Assembly: GCF_040907265.1 (NCBI RefSeq)
Contig: NZ_JBFOHP010000002.1
Location: 5,146,001-5,210,000, forward strand
Source: Streptomyces sclerotialus
GTDB taxonomy: Bacteria > Actinomycetota > Actinomycetes > Streptomycetales > Streptomycetaceae
Direction of reading: 5' to 3'
Length of the DNA: 64,000 bases
A program made the position numbers and the translations under genes. Shown piece by piece: positions 56,439 through 64,000 of this stretch (its first letter is position 1; each line of letters begins with the position of its first letter). Under the pieces are notes generated by a model, which saw only the letters and a list, made by a program, of their open reading frames with translations, was not told the origin of the DNA and searched no databases.

Positions 56439-56458
56439 CAATGCCACAGCGAGCATTG
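56439..56458. promoter_or_regulatory. Inverted repeat in the ahpC-oxyR intergenic region, candidate OxyR site
   Basis: Perfect 6-8-6 inverted repeat (CAATGC at 56439-56444 and GCATTG at 56453-56458), midway between the divergent ahpC and oxyR starts. Control of both genes by OxyR from this region is established in Streptomyces; the exact site is inferred here. Confidence 0.6.
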
Positions 56459-56506
56459 ATCAGGGAAATAGCTAGACTCGGTGCTGTTGATCGGAGGTGG
56501 TTATCA

Positions 56507-57466
56507 GTGGCCCAGCCCACTTCGCCGGGCGCCGGACGTCCCCGGCAGCCCTCGCTCTCGCAGCTCCGCGCCTTCGCCGCGGTCGCTGAGCACCTGCATT
56601 TCCGGGAGGCGGCCGCCGAGATCGGCATGAGCCAGCCCGCGCTCTCCGGTGCGGTCTCCGCCCTGGAGGACGCGCTCGGCGTCCAGCTCCTGGAGCGTAC
56701 GACCCGCAAAGTGCTGCTGTCGCCCGCGGGGGAGCGGGTCGCGGCCCGGGCACGCACGGTGATGGAGGCGGTCGGCGACCTGATGGAGGAGGCCGAGGCA
56801 GCCCGTGCGCCCTTCACCGGCGTCCTGCGGCTCGGCGTCATCCCGACCTGCGCGCCGTACCTGCTCCCGGCCGTGCTGAACCTCGTCCACAGTACCTATC
56901 CGGCCCTCGATCTCCAGGTGCACGAGGAGCAGACCGCCTCGCTGCTGGACGGTCTCGCGCACGGGCGGCTGGACCTGCTGCTGCTCGCCGTCCCCCTCGG
57001 CGTCGCGGGCGTCACCGAGATCCCGCTCTTCGACGAGGACTTCGTCCTGGTCGCGCCCAAGGACCACTGGCTCGGCGGCCGCGGTGACATACCGCGCGAG
57101 GCGCTGCGCGAGCTGGACCTGCTGCTCCTGGACGAGGGCCACTGCCTGCGCGACCAGGCGCTGGACATCTGCCGGGAGGCGGGCCGGGAGGAAGGGGCCG
57201 CGGTGACCACCAGCGCGGCCGGGCTGTCCACGCTCGTGCAGCTGGTGGCCGGCGGGATGGGCGTCACGCTGCTGCCGCGTACCGCGCTGCGCGTCGAGAC
57301 CGGCCGCAACGAAGAGCTCACCACCGGGTACTTCGACGACCCGGCGCCCTCCCGGCGGATCGCCCTGGCGATGCGTACGGGTGCCGCGCGGCAGCGCGAG
57401 TTCGAGGAGTTCGCGCAGGCGCTGCGCGAGGCCCTGCGGCCGCTGCCGGTACGGATCGCGAGCTGA
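56507..57466 (+). CDS. oxyR: Peroxide-sensing LysR-type regulator OxyR
   Basis: Activates peroxide-defence genes when an intramolecular disulfide forms. The GTG at 56507 (GGAGGT upstream) gives 319 residues. The N-terminal winged helix is LSQLRAFAAVAEHLHFREAA followed by MSQPALSGAVSALEDALGVQ. The redox cysteines are C213 and C222 in LDEGHCLRDQALDICREAG, with the same 9-residue spacing as C199-C208 of E. coli OxyR. C115 is extra and of unknown role. Divergent from ahpC-ahpD and expected to regulate it. Confidence 0.96.
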   Translation: MAQPTSPGAGRPRQPSLSQLRAFAAVAEHLHFREAAAEIGMSQPALSGAVSALEDALGVQLLERTTRKVLLSPAGERVAARARTVMEAVGDLMEEAEAARAPFTGVLRLGVIPTCAPYLLPAVLNLVHSTYPALDLQVHEEQTASLLDGLAHGRLDLLLLAVPLGVAGVTEIPLFDEDFVLVAPKDHWLGGRGDIPREALRELDLLLLDEGHCLRDQALDICREAGREEGAAVTTSAAGLSTLVQLVAGGMGVTLLPRTALRVETGRNEELTTGYFDDPAPSRRIALAMRTGAARQREFEEFAQALREALRPLPVRIAS

Positions 57467-57496
57467 CGGTACGCGGCGGGCGGGCCGCCGCGCAGC

Positions 57497-59911
57497 TCAC
57501 TCCGTACGCAGCCCGTCCGGGCGCATCAGGCGCCACAGCGGCGGCAGGCTCAGCAGGGTGACCAGCAGGATCAGCCCGGCGCCGAGGCCGGACAGGCCGG
57601 CCACCACGGGCCAGTCCACCCGGACGCCGGTCTCCGTCGTGGTGAGCAGGACCGTGCCGAGGCCGACGCCCGCCGTCACCGCCAGTACCAGTCCCAGCAC
57701 CACGGGGATCGCGGTCTGCCACAGGACCGACCAGCCCATCGTCGCGCGCGGGGTGCCGCACGCGTCCAGCACGGACAGCAGTCTCCGCCGCTCGCGCAGC
57801 TGCTCCACGGTGGAGACGATCAGGCCGGCGCCGATGAGCAGCAGGACGATCACGGCGCCGAGGTACACCGCGGTGCGCACCCCGGCGTACTGCCGGTCGT
57901 GCGGGTTGTCGACCGCGGACAGCTCCCGTAGCCCCGGGTCGATGCGGAACGCCGCCGTACGGATGCGTTCCACCGCCTCGGTCTCCCGCGCCTTGTCGTA
58001 GCCGACCCGCAGCTCCATGGTGGGCTGCTGGAGCCGCGCCGGGGAGAGCGCGCCCGGGGTGGCGAGCACGTCGCCGGGGAGCGACCCGTCGGGGAGGCGG
58101 CTGCCCGGTACGCGGCGCGCCGTCTCCGGGACCGTCCACAGCCGGGCCGGCCCGGCGTTCCCGTACCCGTCCGGCGGATTCAGGTTCACCCGGACGCCGG
58201 GCCGCACGAAACCGGACCCCGCGCTGCGGCTGCCCCGGTCGGCCGGGAGGAAGACGTCGCCGTCCCGGCAGGAGCCGAGGTGGGCCCTGCGCCGCAGCTC
58301 CGCGCAGTCGGCGACGGTCACCAGCGCGCTGCCGGCGCTGCGGTGGCCGTCGGCGCCGGTGGTGCCCCGGTCGCCCGCCCGGCCCGCCCACGCGCCGACG
58401 CTGCCGTGCGCCCACATCACGCCCGGCGTGCGGCGCAGCGTGTCCAGCGCGTCCCGGGTCCCCCGCCAGTCCGAGGCGCTGCCGGTCAGCTCGATCACCG
58501 GGCGGCTCGACGACTTCGCGTAGGCGTGCGCGTACCCGGCCTGGAAGGTCGTGAAGACCATGTGGAGGGCGATCGCGCCGGCCACCGCGACGGTGATACC
58601 GCCGACCGCGCGGTTGGCCGCGGCACCGGACAGCTGGAGCCGCCGTACGGCCAGTTGCCAGGGCACCGGGCCGCCGTGCAGCCGCCCCACCACGGCCTCG
58701 ACGAGCCAGGGCAGCAGCGCGGTGACGCCCAGGAGCAGCAGGGCCGCGCCGACCCCCAGCCGTACGGCCCGGAACCAGACCGCGTCCGGCTCCCAGAGCA
58801 GCGACGACAGCAGCGCCAGGCCCGTGAGGGGCAGGGCGAGGCGCCAGGCGAGCCGGCGGCGCCGGACGGGGCGGTCGCGCACCACGCCCAGCGGCTCGGC
58901 GGTCACCGAGCGCTGCGAGAACAGCGTGACCAGGACGGCCACGGCCGGTACCAGGACCGCGACGAGCCCCGCCAGGACCGGGTGCGGCACCACGTCGGCC
59001 GGGAAGACGTTGACGTCCCACAGGGTGACGGCGCCGGCCGCCTGCCGCCCGGCGAGGAAGACCAGCAGCCCGACGGCCAGGCCGAGCCCGGCGCCGACCA
59101 CCGCCTCACCCGCGGCGATCCGGCGGGTGGTGGCGATGTCGGCGCCGACCAGCCGGAGCGCGGCCAGCCGGGCCTCGCGGCGGTCGCTGCCGAAGCGTAC
59201 GGCCGTCCCGACGAAGACCATGACCGGCATCAGCAGGACCACGCACGCCAGGACGATGAGCAGGACGAGCCGGGTGCTCGGCGGCTGCGGGTCGAAGACC
59301 TTGCCGAAGCGGCTGATGCGGTACGCCCCGCCCGCCGAGCGGTCGTCCATCCCGGCGACGAACGTCAGCTCCTGCGGGCCGAGCAGCCCCTCGTCGCCGA
59401 TGGTGCCGACGGCCTTGTAGTCCAGGCGCTCCCGCAGCTGCGCGCTGCCCGGCGCGGCGAGCAGCTCGCGCAGGGCGGGGGAGACCACCATCTCGCCCGG
59501 CCCCGGGAGCCGCCGGATGCCGGGCGGCACGGGCGGATGGGCGCCGTCGGGCCTGACCAGGCGGCCGCGGACGGGGGTGCCGTGGAAGGAGGTGTCGGCC
59601 TGGGCGTAGCGCAGGGTGCGGTCCGAGGCGCGCGGCTCGTGGACCTGGCCGAGGTTCTCGCGGGCCTTCTCGCGGCCGTGCCAGGCGTCGAGCAGGGTCG
59701 GCGCCGAGGCGGCGAGCAGCAGTACGGCGACGCCGATGCCCACGCCGACCGCGCTCAGCGCCGTACGGAACCAGCCTTCGCGGCCGCCGGTGACCGCGAA
59801 CCGGGCGCCCGTCGCCAGGTCACGCAGCCAGGCGGCGGGGCCGCTGCCCGAGCGGCGCGGCGGGCGGGTGGTGCGGGGGCCGGCGGCGCGGGCGTCGAGC
59901 AGGGTCATCAC
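57497..59911 (-). CDS. FtsX-like ABC permease (module 1)
   Basis: An 804-residue membrane protein of the MacB/FtsX-like class. TM1 follows GARFAVTGGREGWFRTALSA; an extracytoplasmic domain of ~130 residues comes next, then TMs from LVLLIVLACVVLLMPVMVFV. Two FtsX domains (LAALRLVGADIATTRRIAAG; then RLLSVLDACGTPRATMGWSV) are separated by a second large extracytoplasmic domain. The C-terminus ends PPLWRLMRPDGLRTE. The GTG start overlaps the ATPase stop (GTGA). Paralogous to the permease at 61218-63629. Probably exports or extracts a hydrophobic or peptide compound; unknown. Confidence 0.9.
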   Translation of the reverse strand: MMTLLDARAAGPRTTRPPRRSGSGPAAWLRDLATGARFAVTGGREGWFRTALSAVGVGIGVAVLLLAASAPTLLDAWHGREKARENLGQVHEPRASDRTLRYAQADTSFHGTPVRGRLVRPDGAHPPVPPGIRRLPGPGEMVVSPALRELLAAPGSAQLRERLDYKAVGTIGDEGLLGPQELTFVAGMDDRSAGGAYRISRFGKVFDPQPPSTRLVLLIVLACVVLLMPVMVFVGTAVRFGSDRREARLAALRLVGADIATTRRIAAGEAVVGAGLGLAVGLLVFLAGRQAAGAVTLWDVNVFPADVVPHPVLAGLVAVLVPAVAVLVTLFSQRSVTAEPLGVVRDRPVRRRRLAWRLALPLTGLALLSSLLWEPDAVWFRAVRLGVGAALLLLGVTALLPWLVEAVVGRLHGGPVPWQLAVRRLQLSGAAANRAVGGITVAVAGAIALHMVFTTFQAGYAHAYAKSSSRPVIELTGSASDWRGTRDALDTLRRTPGVMWAHGSVGAWAGRAGDRGTTGADGHRSAGSALVTVADCAELRRRAHLGSCRDGDVFLPADRGSRSAGSGFVRPGVRVNLNPPDGYGNAGPARLWTVPETARRVPGSRLPDGSLPGDVLATPGALSPARLQQPTMELRVGYDKARETEAVERIRTAAFRIDPGLRELSAVDNPHDRQYAGVRTAVYLGAVIVLLLIGAGLIVSTVEQLRERRRLLSVLDACGTPRATMGWSVLWQTAIPVVLGLVLAVTAGVGLGTVLLTTTETGVRVDWPVVAGLSGLGAGLILLVTLLSLPPLWRLMRPDGLRTE

Positions 59912-60594
59912 AGGCCCGCCAGGGGTTCCTTGACCCGGCCGTCGCGGACGGTGATCTCGCGGTCGGAATAGGCGGCGACGCGGGCTTCGTGGGTGACCAG
60001 GACGACGGCGGCGTGGGTGTCGCGGGCGGCGTCGGTCAGCAGGCCCATGACGCGTTCGCCGTTGAGGGAGTCCAGCGCGCCGGTGGGCTCGTCGGCGAAG
60101 AGGACGCGGGGGCGTCCGGCGAGGGCCCGGGCGACGGCCACCCGCTGGCCCTGGCCGCCGGATATCTCACCGGGGCGGTGGCCCGCGACGTCGTCGACCT
60201 CCAGCCGGGTGAGCCATTCGCGGGCCGTGGCCTCGGCGGCCTTGCGCTTGGTGCCGTTGAGCCGCAGCGGCAGGGCGACGTTCTCCAGGCAGGTGAGTTC
60301 GGGCACGAGCTGGCCGAACTGGAAGACGAAGCCGAAGTCGCCGCGGCGCAGGGCGCTGCGCTCCGCGTCCGGCAGCGTGGTCAGCTCGCGGCCGTCGTAG
60401 CGGACGCTGCCGGAGTCCGGGCGGACGATGCCCGCGAGGCAGTGCAGCAGCGTGGACTTGCCGGAGCCGGAGGGGCCCAGGACGGCGACGACCTCGCCGG
60501 GGTGGATCGAGAAGTCCGCACCGTCCAGCGCGGGGGTGGACCCGTAGTGCTTGTGCAGTGCCTCGCCGGACAGGATCGAGCCGTCCGGTGTCAT
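59908..60594 (-). CDS. ABC transporter ATP-binding protein (module 1, LolD/MacB type)
   Basis: A 228-residue ATPase starting at ATG 60594, which overlaps the padR stop (ATGA); its own stop overlaps the permease start, so all three are coupled. Walker A LGPSGSGKSTLLHCLAG, Q-loop FVFQFGQLVPELT, signature SGGQGQRVAVARALAGRP, Walker B VLFADEPTGALDSLNG, and the H-loop VTHEARVAAYSD are complete. The 148 bp encoding the C-terminal end (59961-60108) are nearly identical to the second module. Confidence 0.95.
   Translation of the reverse strand: MTPDGSILSGEALHKHYGSTPALDGADFSIHPGEVVAVLGPSGSGKSTLLHCLAGIVRPDSGSVRYDGRELTTLPDAERSALRRGDFGFVFQFGQLVPELTCLENVALPLRLNGTKRKAAEATAREWLTRLEVDDVAGHRPGEISGGQGQRVAVARALAGRPRVLFADEPTGALDSLNGERVMGLLTDAARDTHAAVVLVTHEARVAAYSDREITVRDGRVKEPLAGL
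59961..60108. repeat. Near-identical duplicated segment, copy A
   Basis: This 148-bp segment within the module 1 ATPase differs from 63679-63826 in the module 2 ATPase at only one position, while flanking sequence is more diverged. That is consistent with duplication followed by gene conversion. Confidence 0.85.
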
Positions 60595-61115
60595 CCCCGT
60601 ACCGCCTCGGCCAGTTTGTCCAGGCGGGCCGCGGTCAGCTCCAGCCAGCGGAGGTCGGCCTCCAGGTGGAACAGGGCGTGGTCGCAGATCAGCTGGTCGG
60701 CGAGGTCGCCCTTGCGTTTGCGCTCGGTCAGCCCGCGCATCAGCCGCAGGTGTTCGGTGCGCTGGGTGTCCAGCAGTTCGGCGGCGTCCCGGCCGGTCAG
60801 CAGGGCGAGCACGACCTTGGTGTAGAGGGTGGACTGGAGGTACGGCTCGGGCTTCTCCGGGCGGTGCAGCCACTGGGCGACGTCGGTCACGCCGTCGTCG
60901 GTGATGGCGTACCGCTTGCGCTCGGGCCCGGCGCCGGCCTCGATGCCGTCCACCTCCACCAGGCCGTTCTTCAGGAGCCTGGACATGGTCGAGTAGACCT
61001 GCCCGTAGTGCAGCGGGCGGTCCTGGCCGAAGTGCTCGTCGAAGGCCCGCTTGAGGTCGTAGCCATGACGGGGTCCGGACTCCAGCAGGCCCAGCAGGGT
61101 ATGACCGATAGACAT
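60591..61115 (-). CDS. PadR-family transcriptional regulator
   Basis: A 174-residue regulator; the ATG at 61115 has AAGG 8 bp upstream and starts at MSIGHTLLGLLESG. The PadR winged helix is visible in HGYDLKRAFDEHFGQD and LHYGQVYSTMSRLLKNGLVE, and the wing in GPERKRYAITDDG. The Vir_act_alpha_C-type C-terminal dimerisation helices follow (PYLQSTLYTKVVLALLTGRD). Its stop overlaps the ATPase start (ATGA), placing it first in the module 1 operon. It probably represses the transporters and responds to their substrates. Confidence 0.95.
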   Translation of the reverse strand: MSIGHTLLGLLESGPRHGYDLKRAFDEHFGQDRPLHYGQVYSTMSRLLKNGLVEVDGIEAGAGPERKRYAITDDGVTDVAQWLHRPEKPEPYLQSTLYTKVVLALLTGRDAAELLDTQRTEHLRLMRGLTERKRKGDLADQLICDHALFHLEADLRWLELTAARLDKLAEAVRG

Positions 61116-61217
61116 GCGCCTCACCTTACGTCGTGGTGTTCGCCGTGTGTATACGTACCGTGCATAGCGAGGGGCGGGGGCCGCCCAGGGCCCCCGCCCC
61201 GCCCCCGCCGGGGCACG

Positions 61218-63629
61218 TCATTCCGTACGCAGACCGTCCGGCCGCATCATCCGCCACAGCGGCGGCAGGCCGGCGAGGGTCACCACCAGGACCAGCGCGG
61301 CGCCGGTCGCGACCGGCGGCCACAGCACCGACCAGTCCGGGCCGGACTTGCCGACCAGCCGCAGCAGGGCGACGCCCAGACCGCTGCCGCCCGCGACCGC
61401 CAGTGCCAGCCCGAGCCCGACCGGCAGCGCGGTCTGCCACAGCACCGACCAGCCCAGCGTCGCCCGCCGGGTGCCGAAGGCGACCAGCACCGACAGCAGC
61501 CGGCGGCGCTCGCGCAGCTGCTCCACCATGGTGACCAGCATGCTCGCGGCGATCAGCACTATGGTCGCGGCCGAGCCGGTCAGCAGGCCGGTGCGCACGC
61601 TCGCGTAGTTCTTGTCCCGCTCGACGTCCTGCAGCGCGGACACGCTGATCAGCGGGTCGATACGGGCCGCGGTGTTACGGACGTACTCGGCGGCGTCCGG
61701 GACCCGCGGGTCGGTCTTCACCATGGCGCGGGCGACGGGCGAGTCGAGCAGCCCGGTGTCCACGGCGGACGGGGTGGCGAAGATCCCGAACGCCGTGTCA
61801 CCCGCCGGGTCCTTGCGGGATTCGACGGTGCGGGCCGTCTCCGGGATCGTCCACAGCCGCGGTGGGCCGTCGGGCCGCTCCGTCTCGCCGTTCAGGTTGA
61901 AGATCACTTGCGCGCCCGGGCGTGCGGTCTCACCGATGTAGGAGTCGTCGACCATGCCGGTGCCGTCGTGGACGATGAAGACGTCGCCGTCCCGGCAGGA
62001 GCCCAGGCGCGCCATCTCGCGCAGCGAGGGGCAGTCGCCGACGGTGAACCGGGTGCGCGGGACGAAGTCCTCACCCTTGCGCAGCGGACCGGGCCGGGCG
62101 GCGTCCGACTCGATCGCCGCGATGATGCCGCGTACGCCCTCCGTCCGCCGGAAATCCTTGATCATCTGCCGGGTGGTGCCGATGTCGGCGGACGGCAGCG
62201 ACAGGTTCAGCTGGGCCCGGCGCCCGTCCTGACCGGTGACCTTCATGAAGTCGGTCTGGATCGCGGTGAGGAGCATCTGCAGGGCGATCGCGCCGGCCAC
62301 CGCGACGGTGATCCCGCTGACCGCGCGGGCCGCACTCCCGCCGGACAGTTGCAGCCGGCGGGTGGCGAGCTGCCAGGGCACGGGGCCGCCCGAGAAGCGC
62401 GCCACCACCGCATCGACCGCCCACGGCAGCAGCAGCGCGATGCCGAGCAGCACCAGCACCGTGCCGCTCGCGAGGGCGAACGGCGGCGCCGCCTGCCCCG
62501 CACGGGCCCGGTCGGCCACGAGCAGCAGCGCGAGGCCCGCGACCGGCAGCGGCAGCCGCCACCACAGCCGGCGCCGCCGGGCCGTGCCCTGCCGTACGAC
62601 ACCCAGCGGCTCGATGGTGACGTCCCGCAGCGCGAAGAGCGTCACCGCCACCGCGGCGAGCGGCACGGCCACCACGATCAGCGCGGCCAGGGTGGGCACC
62701 GGCGTCAGGTCGGCGGGGAAGGCGTTGACGTCCCAGACCGTGACCGAGCCGATGAACCGCCGCCCGACGAGGAACAGCCCGGCGCCCACCACCAGCCCGC
62801 ACACCGCGCCGAGCAGCGCCTCGCCCGCCGCGGTCCGCCGAGTCGTCCGGGCGTCGGCGCCGATCAGCCGGAGCGCGGCCAGCCGCCGGTCGCGGCGCTC
62901 GCCGCCGAAGCGGACCGCGGTGGCGATGAAGATCGCCACCGGCATCAGCAGTACGACGCACGCCACGACGAGCAGGACGAAGAGGACGGGGTCGAGCGGT
63001 TCGGCGGCGGACCGGGCGCCGAAGGACGCGAGGCGCTGCGCGCCGTCGGCCGTGGTGAGGGTGTCGCTGCCCGCGTAGTACGTCAGCTCGGCCGGGCCCA
63101 CCAGCCCGGCGTCCCCGATCGTGCCGGTGATGCGGTGGTCGAGCCGGTCGCGCAGCAGCGCCCCTTCGGGGGAGGCCAGCAGCTCGCGCAAGGCAGGGGA
63201 GACGACCATCTCGCCGGGGCCCGGCACCTCGGTCACGCCGGGCGGGGCCGGCGGCCGGGAGCCGTCGGGGCGCAGCAGCGTGCCGTGCACCGTGTCACCG
63301 CGGTAGAGGGTGTCGGCCGTGGCCGCCAGGAGGGTGTCCGCCGCGCGGTGCACCGTCGCAGCCCCGGCCGGCAACTGGCGGGCCTGGCCGCGTTCCGCGC
63401 GGGACTGCAGGAGGTGCGGTACGGAGGCGGCGGCGAGCAGCAGGGCGACGCCGAGCCCGACGCCGACGGCCGTCAGCACCGTACGGGCCCAGCCCTCGCG
63501 GCCGCCGGTGACCGCGAACCGGGCGCCCAGGGCCAGGTCGCGCAGCCGGACGGCGGCGCCCGAGGGCGGTGCCGGGGCCGGTGCGGGCGGGGTGGTGCGG
63601 CCGCCGGGCCGCCGGCCGGTGGCGGTCAT
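61218..63629 (-). CDS. FtsX-like ABC permease (module 2)
   Basis: An 803-residue paralogue of the module 1 permease with the same plan: RFAVTGGREGWARTVLTAVG near TM1, FtsX segments LAALRLIGADARTTRRTAAG and RLLSVLVAFGTRRATLGWSV, and the shared C-terminus PPLWRMMRPDGLRTE. The extracytoplasmic domains are the most diverged parts. Both copies keep the DCxxLR...LGSCRDGDVF cysteine pair, probably a disulfide. ATG at 63629 overlaps the upstream ATPase stop (ATGA). It is separated from padR by 102 bp, so module 2 may share transcription with module 1. Confidence 0.9.
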   Translation of the reverse strand: MTATGRRPGGRTTPPAPAPAPPSGAAVRLRDLALGARFAVTGGREGWARTVLTAVGVGLGVALLLAAASVPHLLQSRAERGQARQLPAGAATVHRAADTLLAATADTLYRGDTVHGTLLRPDGSRPPAPPGVTEVPGPGEMVVSPALRELLASPEGALLRDRLDHRITGTIGDAGLVGPAELTYYAGSDTLTTADGAQRLASFGARSAAEPLDPVLFVLLVVACVVLLMPVAIFIATAVRFGGERRDRRLAALRLIGADARTTRRTAAGEALLGAVCGLVVGAGLFLVGRRFIGSVTVWDVNAFPADLTPVPTLAALIVVAVPLAAVAVTLFALRDVTIEPLGVVRQGTARRRRLWWRLPLPVAGLALLLVADRARAGQAAPPFALASGTVLVLLGIALLLPWAVDAVVARFSGGPVPWQLATRRLQLSGGSAARAVSGITVAVAGAIALQMLLTAIQTDFMKVTGQDGRRAQLNLSLPSADIGTTRQMIKDFRRTEGVRGIIAAIESDAARPGPLRKGEDFVPRTRFTVGDCPSLREMARLGSCRDGDVFIVHDGTGMVDDSYIGETARPGAQVIFNLNGETERPDGPPRLWTIPETARTVESRKDPAGDTAFGIFATPSAVDTGLLDSPVARAMVKTDPRVPDAAEYVRNTAARIDPLISVSALQDVERDKNYASVRTGLLTGSAATIVLIAASMLVTMVEQLRERRRLLSVLVAFGTRRATLGWSVLWQTALPVGLGLALAVAGGSGLGVALLRLVGKSGPDWSVLWPPVATGAALVLVVTLAGLPPLWRMMRPDGLRTE

Positions 63630-64000
63630 GCGCTGCCCGCCATTTCCCGTGCCGTGCCGTCGCGTACGACGACTTCACGGTCGGAATAGGCGGCGACGCG
63701 GGCTTCGTGGGTGACCAGGACGACGGCGGCGTGGGTGTCGCGGGCGGCATCGGTCAGCAGGCCCATGACGCGTTCGCCGTTGAGGGAGTCCAGCGCGCCG
63801 GTGGGCTCGTCGGCGAAGAGGACGCGCGGCCGTGCCGCCATGGCGCGGGCGACGGCGACGCGCTGGCCCTGGCCGCCGGAGACCTCACCGGGGCGGTGGC
63901 CCGCGACGTCGTCCACTTCGAGGCGGGTGAGCCATTCGCGGGCCGTGGCCTCGGCGGCCTTGCGCTTGGTGCCGTTGAGCCGCAGCGGCAGGGCGACGTT
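63626..64000 (-). CDS. ABC transporter ATP-binding protein (module 2), incomplete at window edge
   Basis: The C-terminal 124 residues of a second LolD/MacB-type ATPase; the start lies beyond base 64000. It reads NVALPLRLNGTKRKAAEATA at the edge, through the signature VSGGQGQRVAVARAMAARP, Walker B VLFADEPTGALDSLNG, and H-loop. The end GTAREMAGSA differs from module 1. It is coupled to the module 2 permease by an ATGA overlap. The high nucleotide identity with module 1 over long stretches marks a recent duplication or conversion. Confidence 0.93.
   Translation of the reverse strand, partial: NVALPLRLNGTKRKAAEATAREWLTRLEVDDVAGHRPGEVSGGQGQRVAVARAMAARPRVLFADEPTGALDSLNGERVMGLLTDAARDTHAAVVLVTHEARVAAYSDREVVVRDGTAREMAGSA
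63679..63826. repeat. Near-identical duplicated segment, copy B
   Basis: Partner of 59961-60108, same orientation, one difference in 148 bp. A further diverged but similar stretch continues to the window end. Confidence 0.85.

Noticed and set aside
60558..63689. 1043-codon plus-strand frame across the ABC module
   Set aside because: Shadow of PadR and permease genes; strongly Gln/Arg/Gly-biased with no fold.

Overview
The window is high-GC actinobacterial DNA and almost certainly comes from a Streptomyces chromosome. The evidence is extreme third-position GC, GTG/TTG starts, a mycothiol enzyme (Mca), a GTP-dependent PEP carboxykinase, a DasR-type operator before a chitinase, rare TTA codons, and many membrane and secreted proteins. 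Most of it looks like conserved core chromosome. I saw no insertion sequence, prophage, tRNA or CRISPR array.

Layout. 1-1.3 kb: the incomplete 3'-truncated end of a Shedu-like (DUF4263) nuclease gene with three TTA codons. 1.3-12.4 kb: housekeeping genes (msrA, cystathionine gamma-synthase, a sigma-like/membrane protein pair, MarR, threonine dehydratase, a DrrAB-type exporter, greA, DUF4307, mca). 12.4-16 kb: a 29-bp repeat array and a 1088-residue STAND/TPR protein. 16.2-23.3 kb: DUF255 thioredoxin-fold protein, hemolysin III-type membrane protein, pckA and an AlaA-type aminotransferase. 23.5-30.6 kb: two divergent operons that together look like a D-amino-acid (D-serine/D-threonine type) salvage pathway: D-aminoacylase and a D-serine-dehydratase-like enzyme on one side, and a PfkB kinase, IclR regulator, RidA and GntP/DsdX-type permease on the other. 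30.7-32.8 kb: a secreted trypsin-like protease and a GH18 chitinase under a DasR site.

33.4-48 kb: a complete Tad/Flp pilus locus (CpaB, CpaE, two TadE, TadA ATPase, TadB, TadC, Flp pilin, a TadG-like protein, and a prepilin peptidase further downstream) with its own histidine kinase and unusual LuxR-type response regulator, plus a lipoprotein and an OmpA-domain protein. The first gene carries a TTA codon, suggesting developmental (bldA) control. A shared GC-rich motif lies before the pilin gene and the peptidase gene.

48-57.5 kb: a probable 6C small RNA, an aldo/keto reductase, a cis-prenyltransferase, a PIN-PhoH ATPase, a lytic transglycosylase with a long structured leader, an AI-2E transporter, and the ahpC-ahpD operon divergent from oxyR. 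57.5-64 kb: two tandem ABC export modules (ATPase plus FtsX-like permease) flanking a PadR regulator; their ATPase genes share nearly identical stretches. The second ATPase runs off the window.
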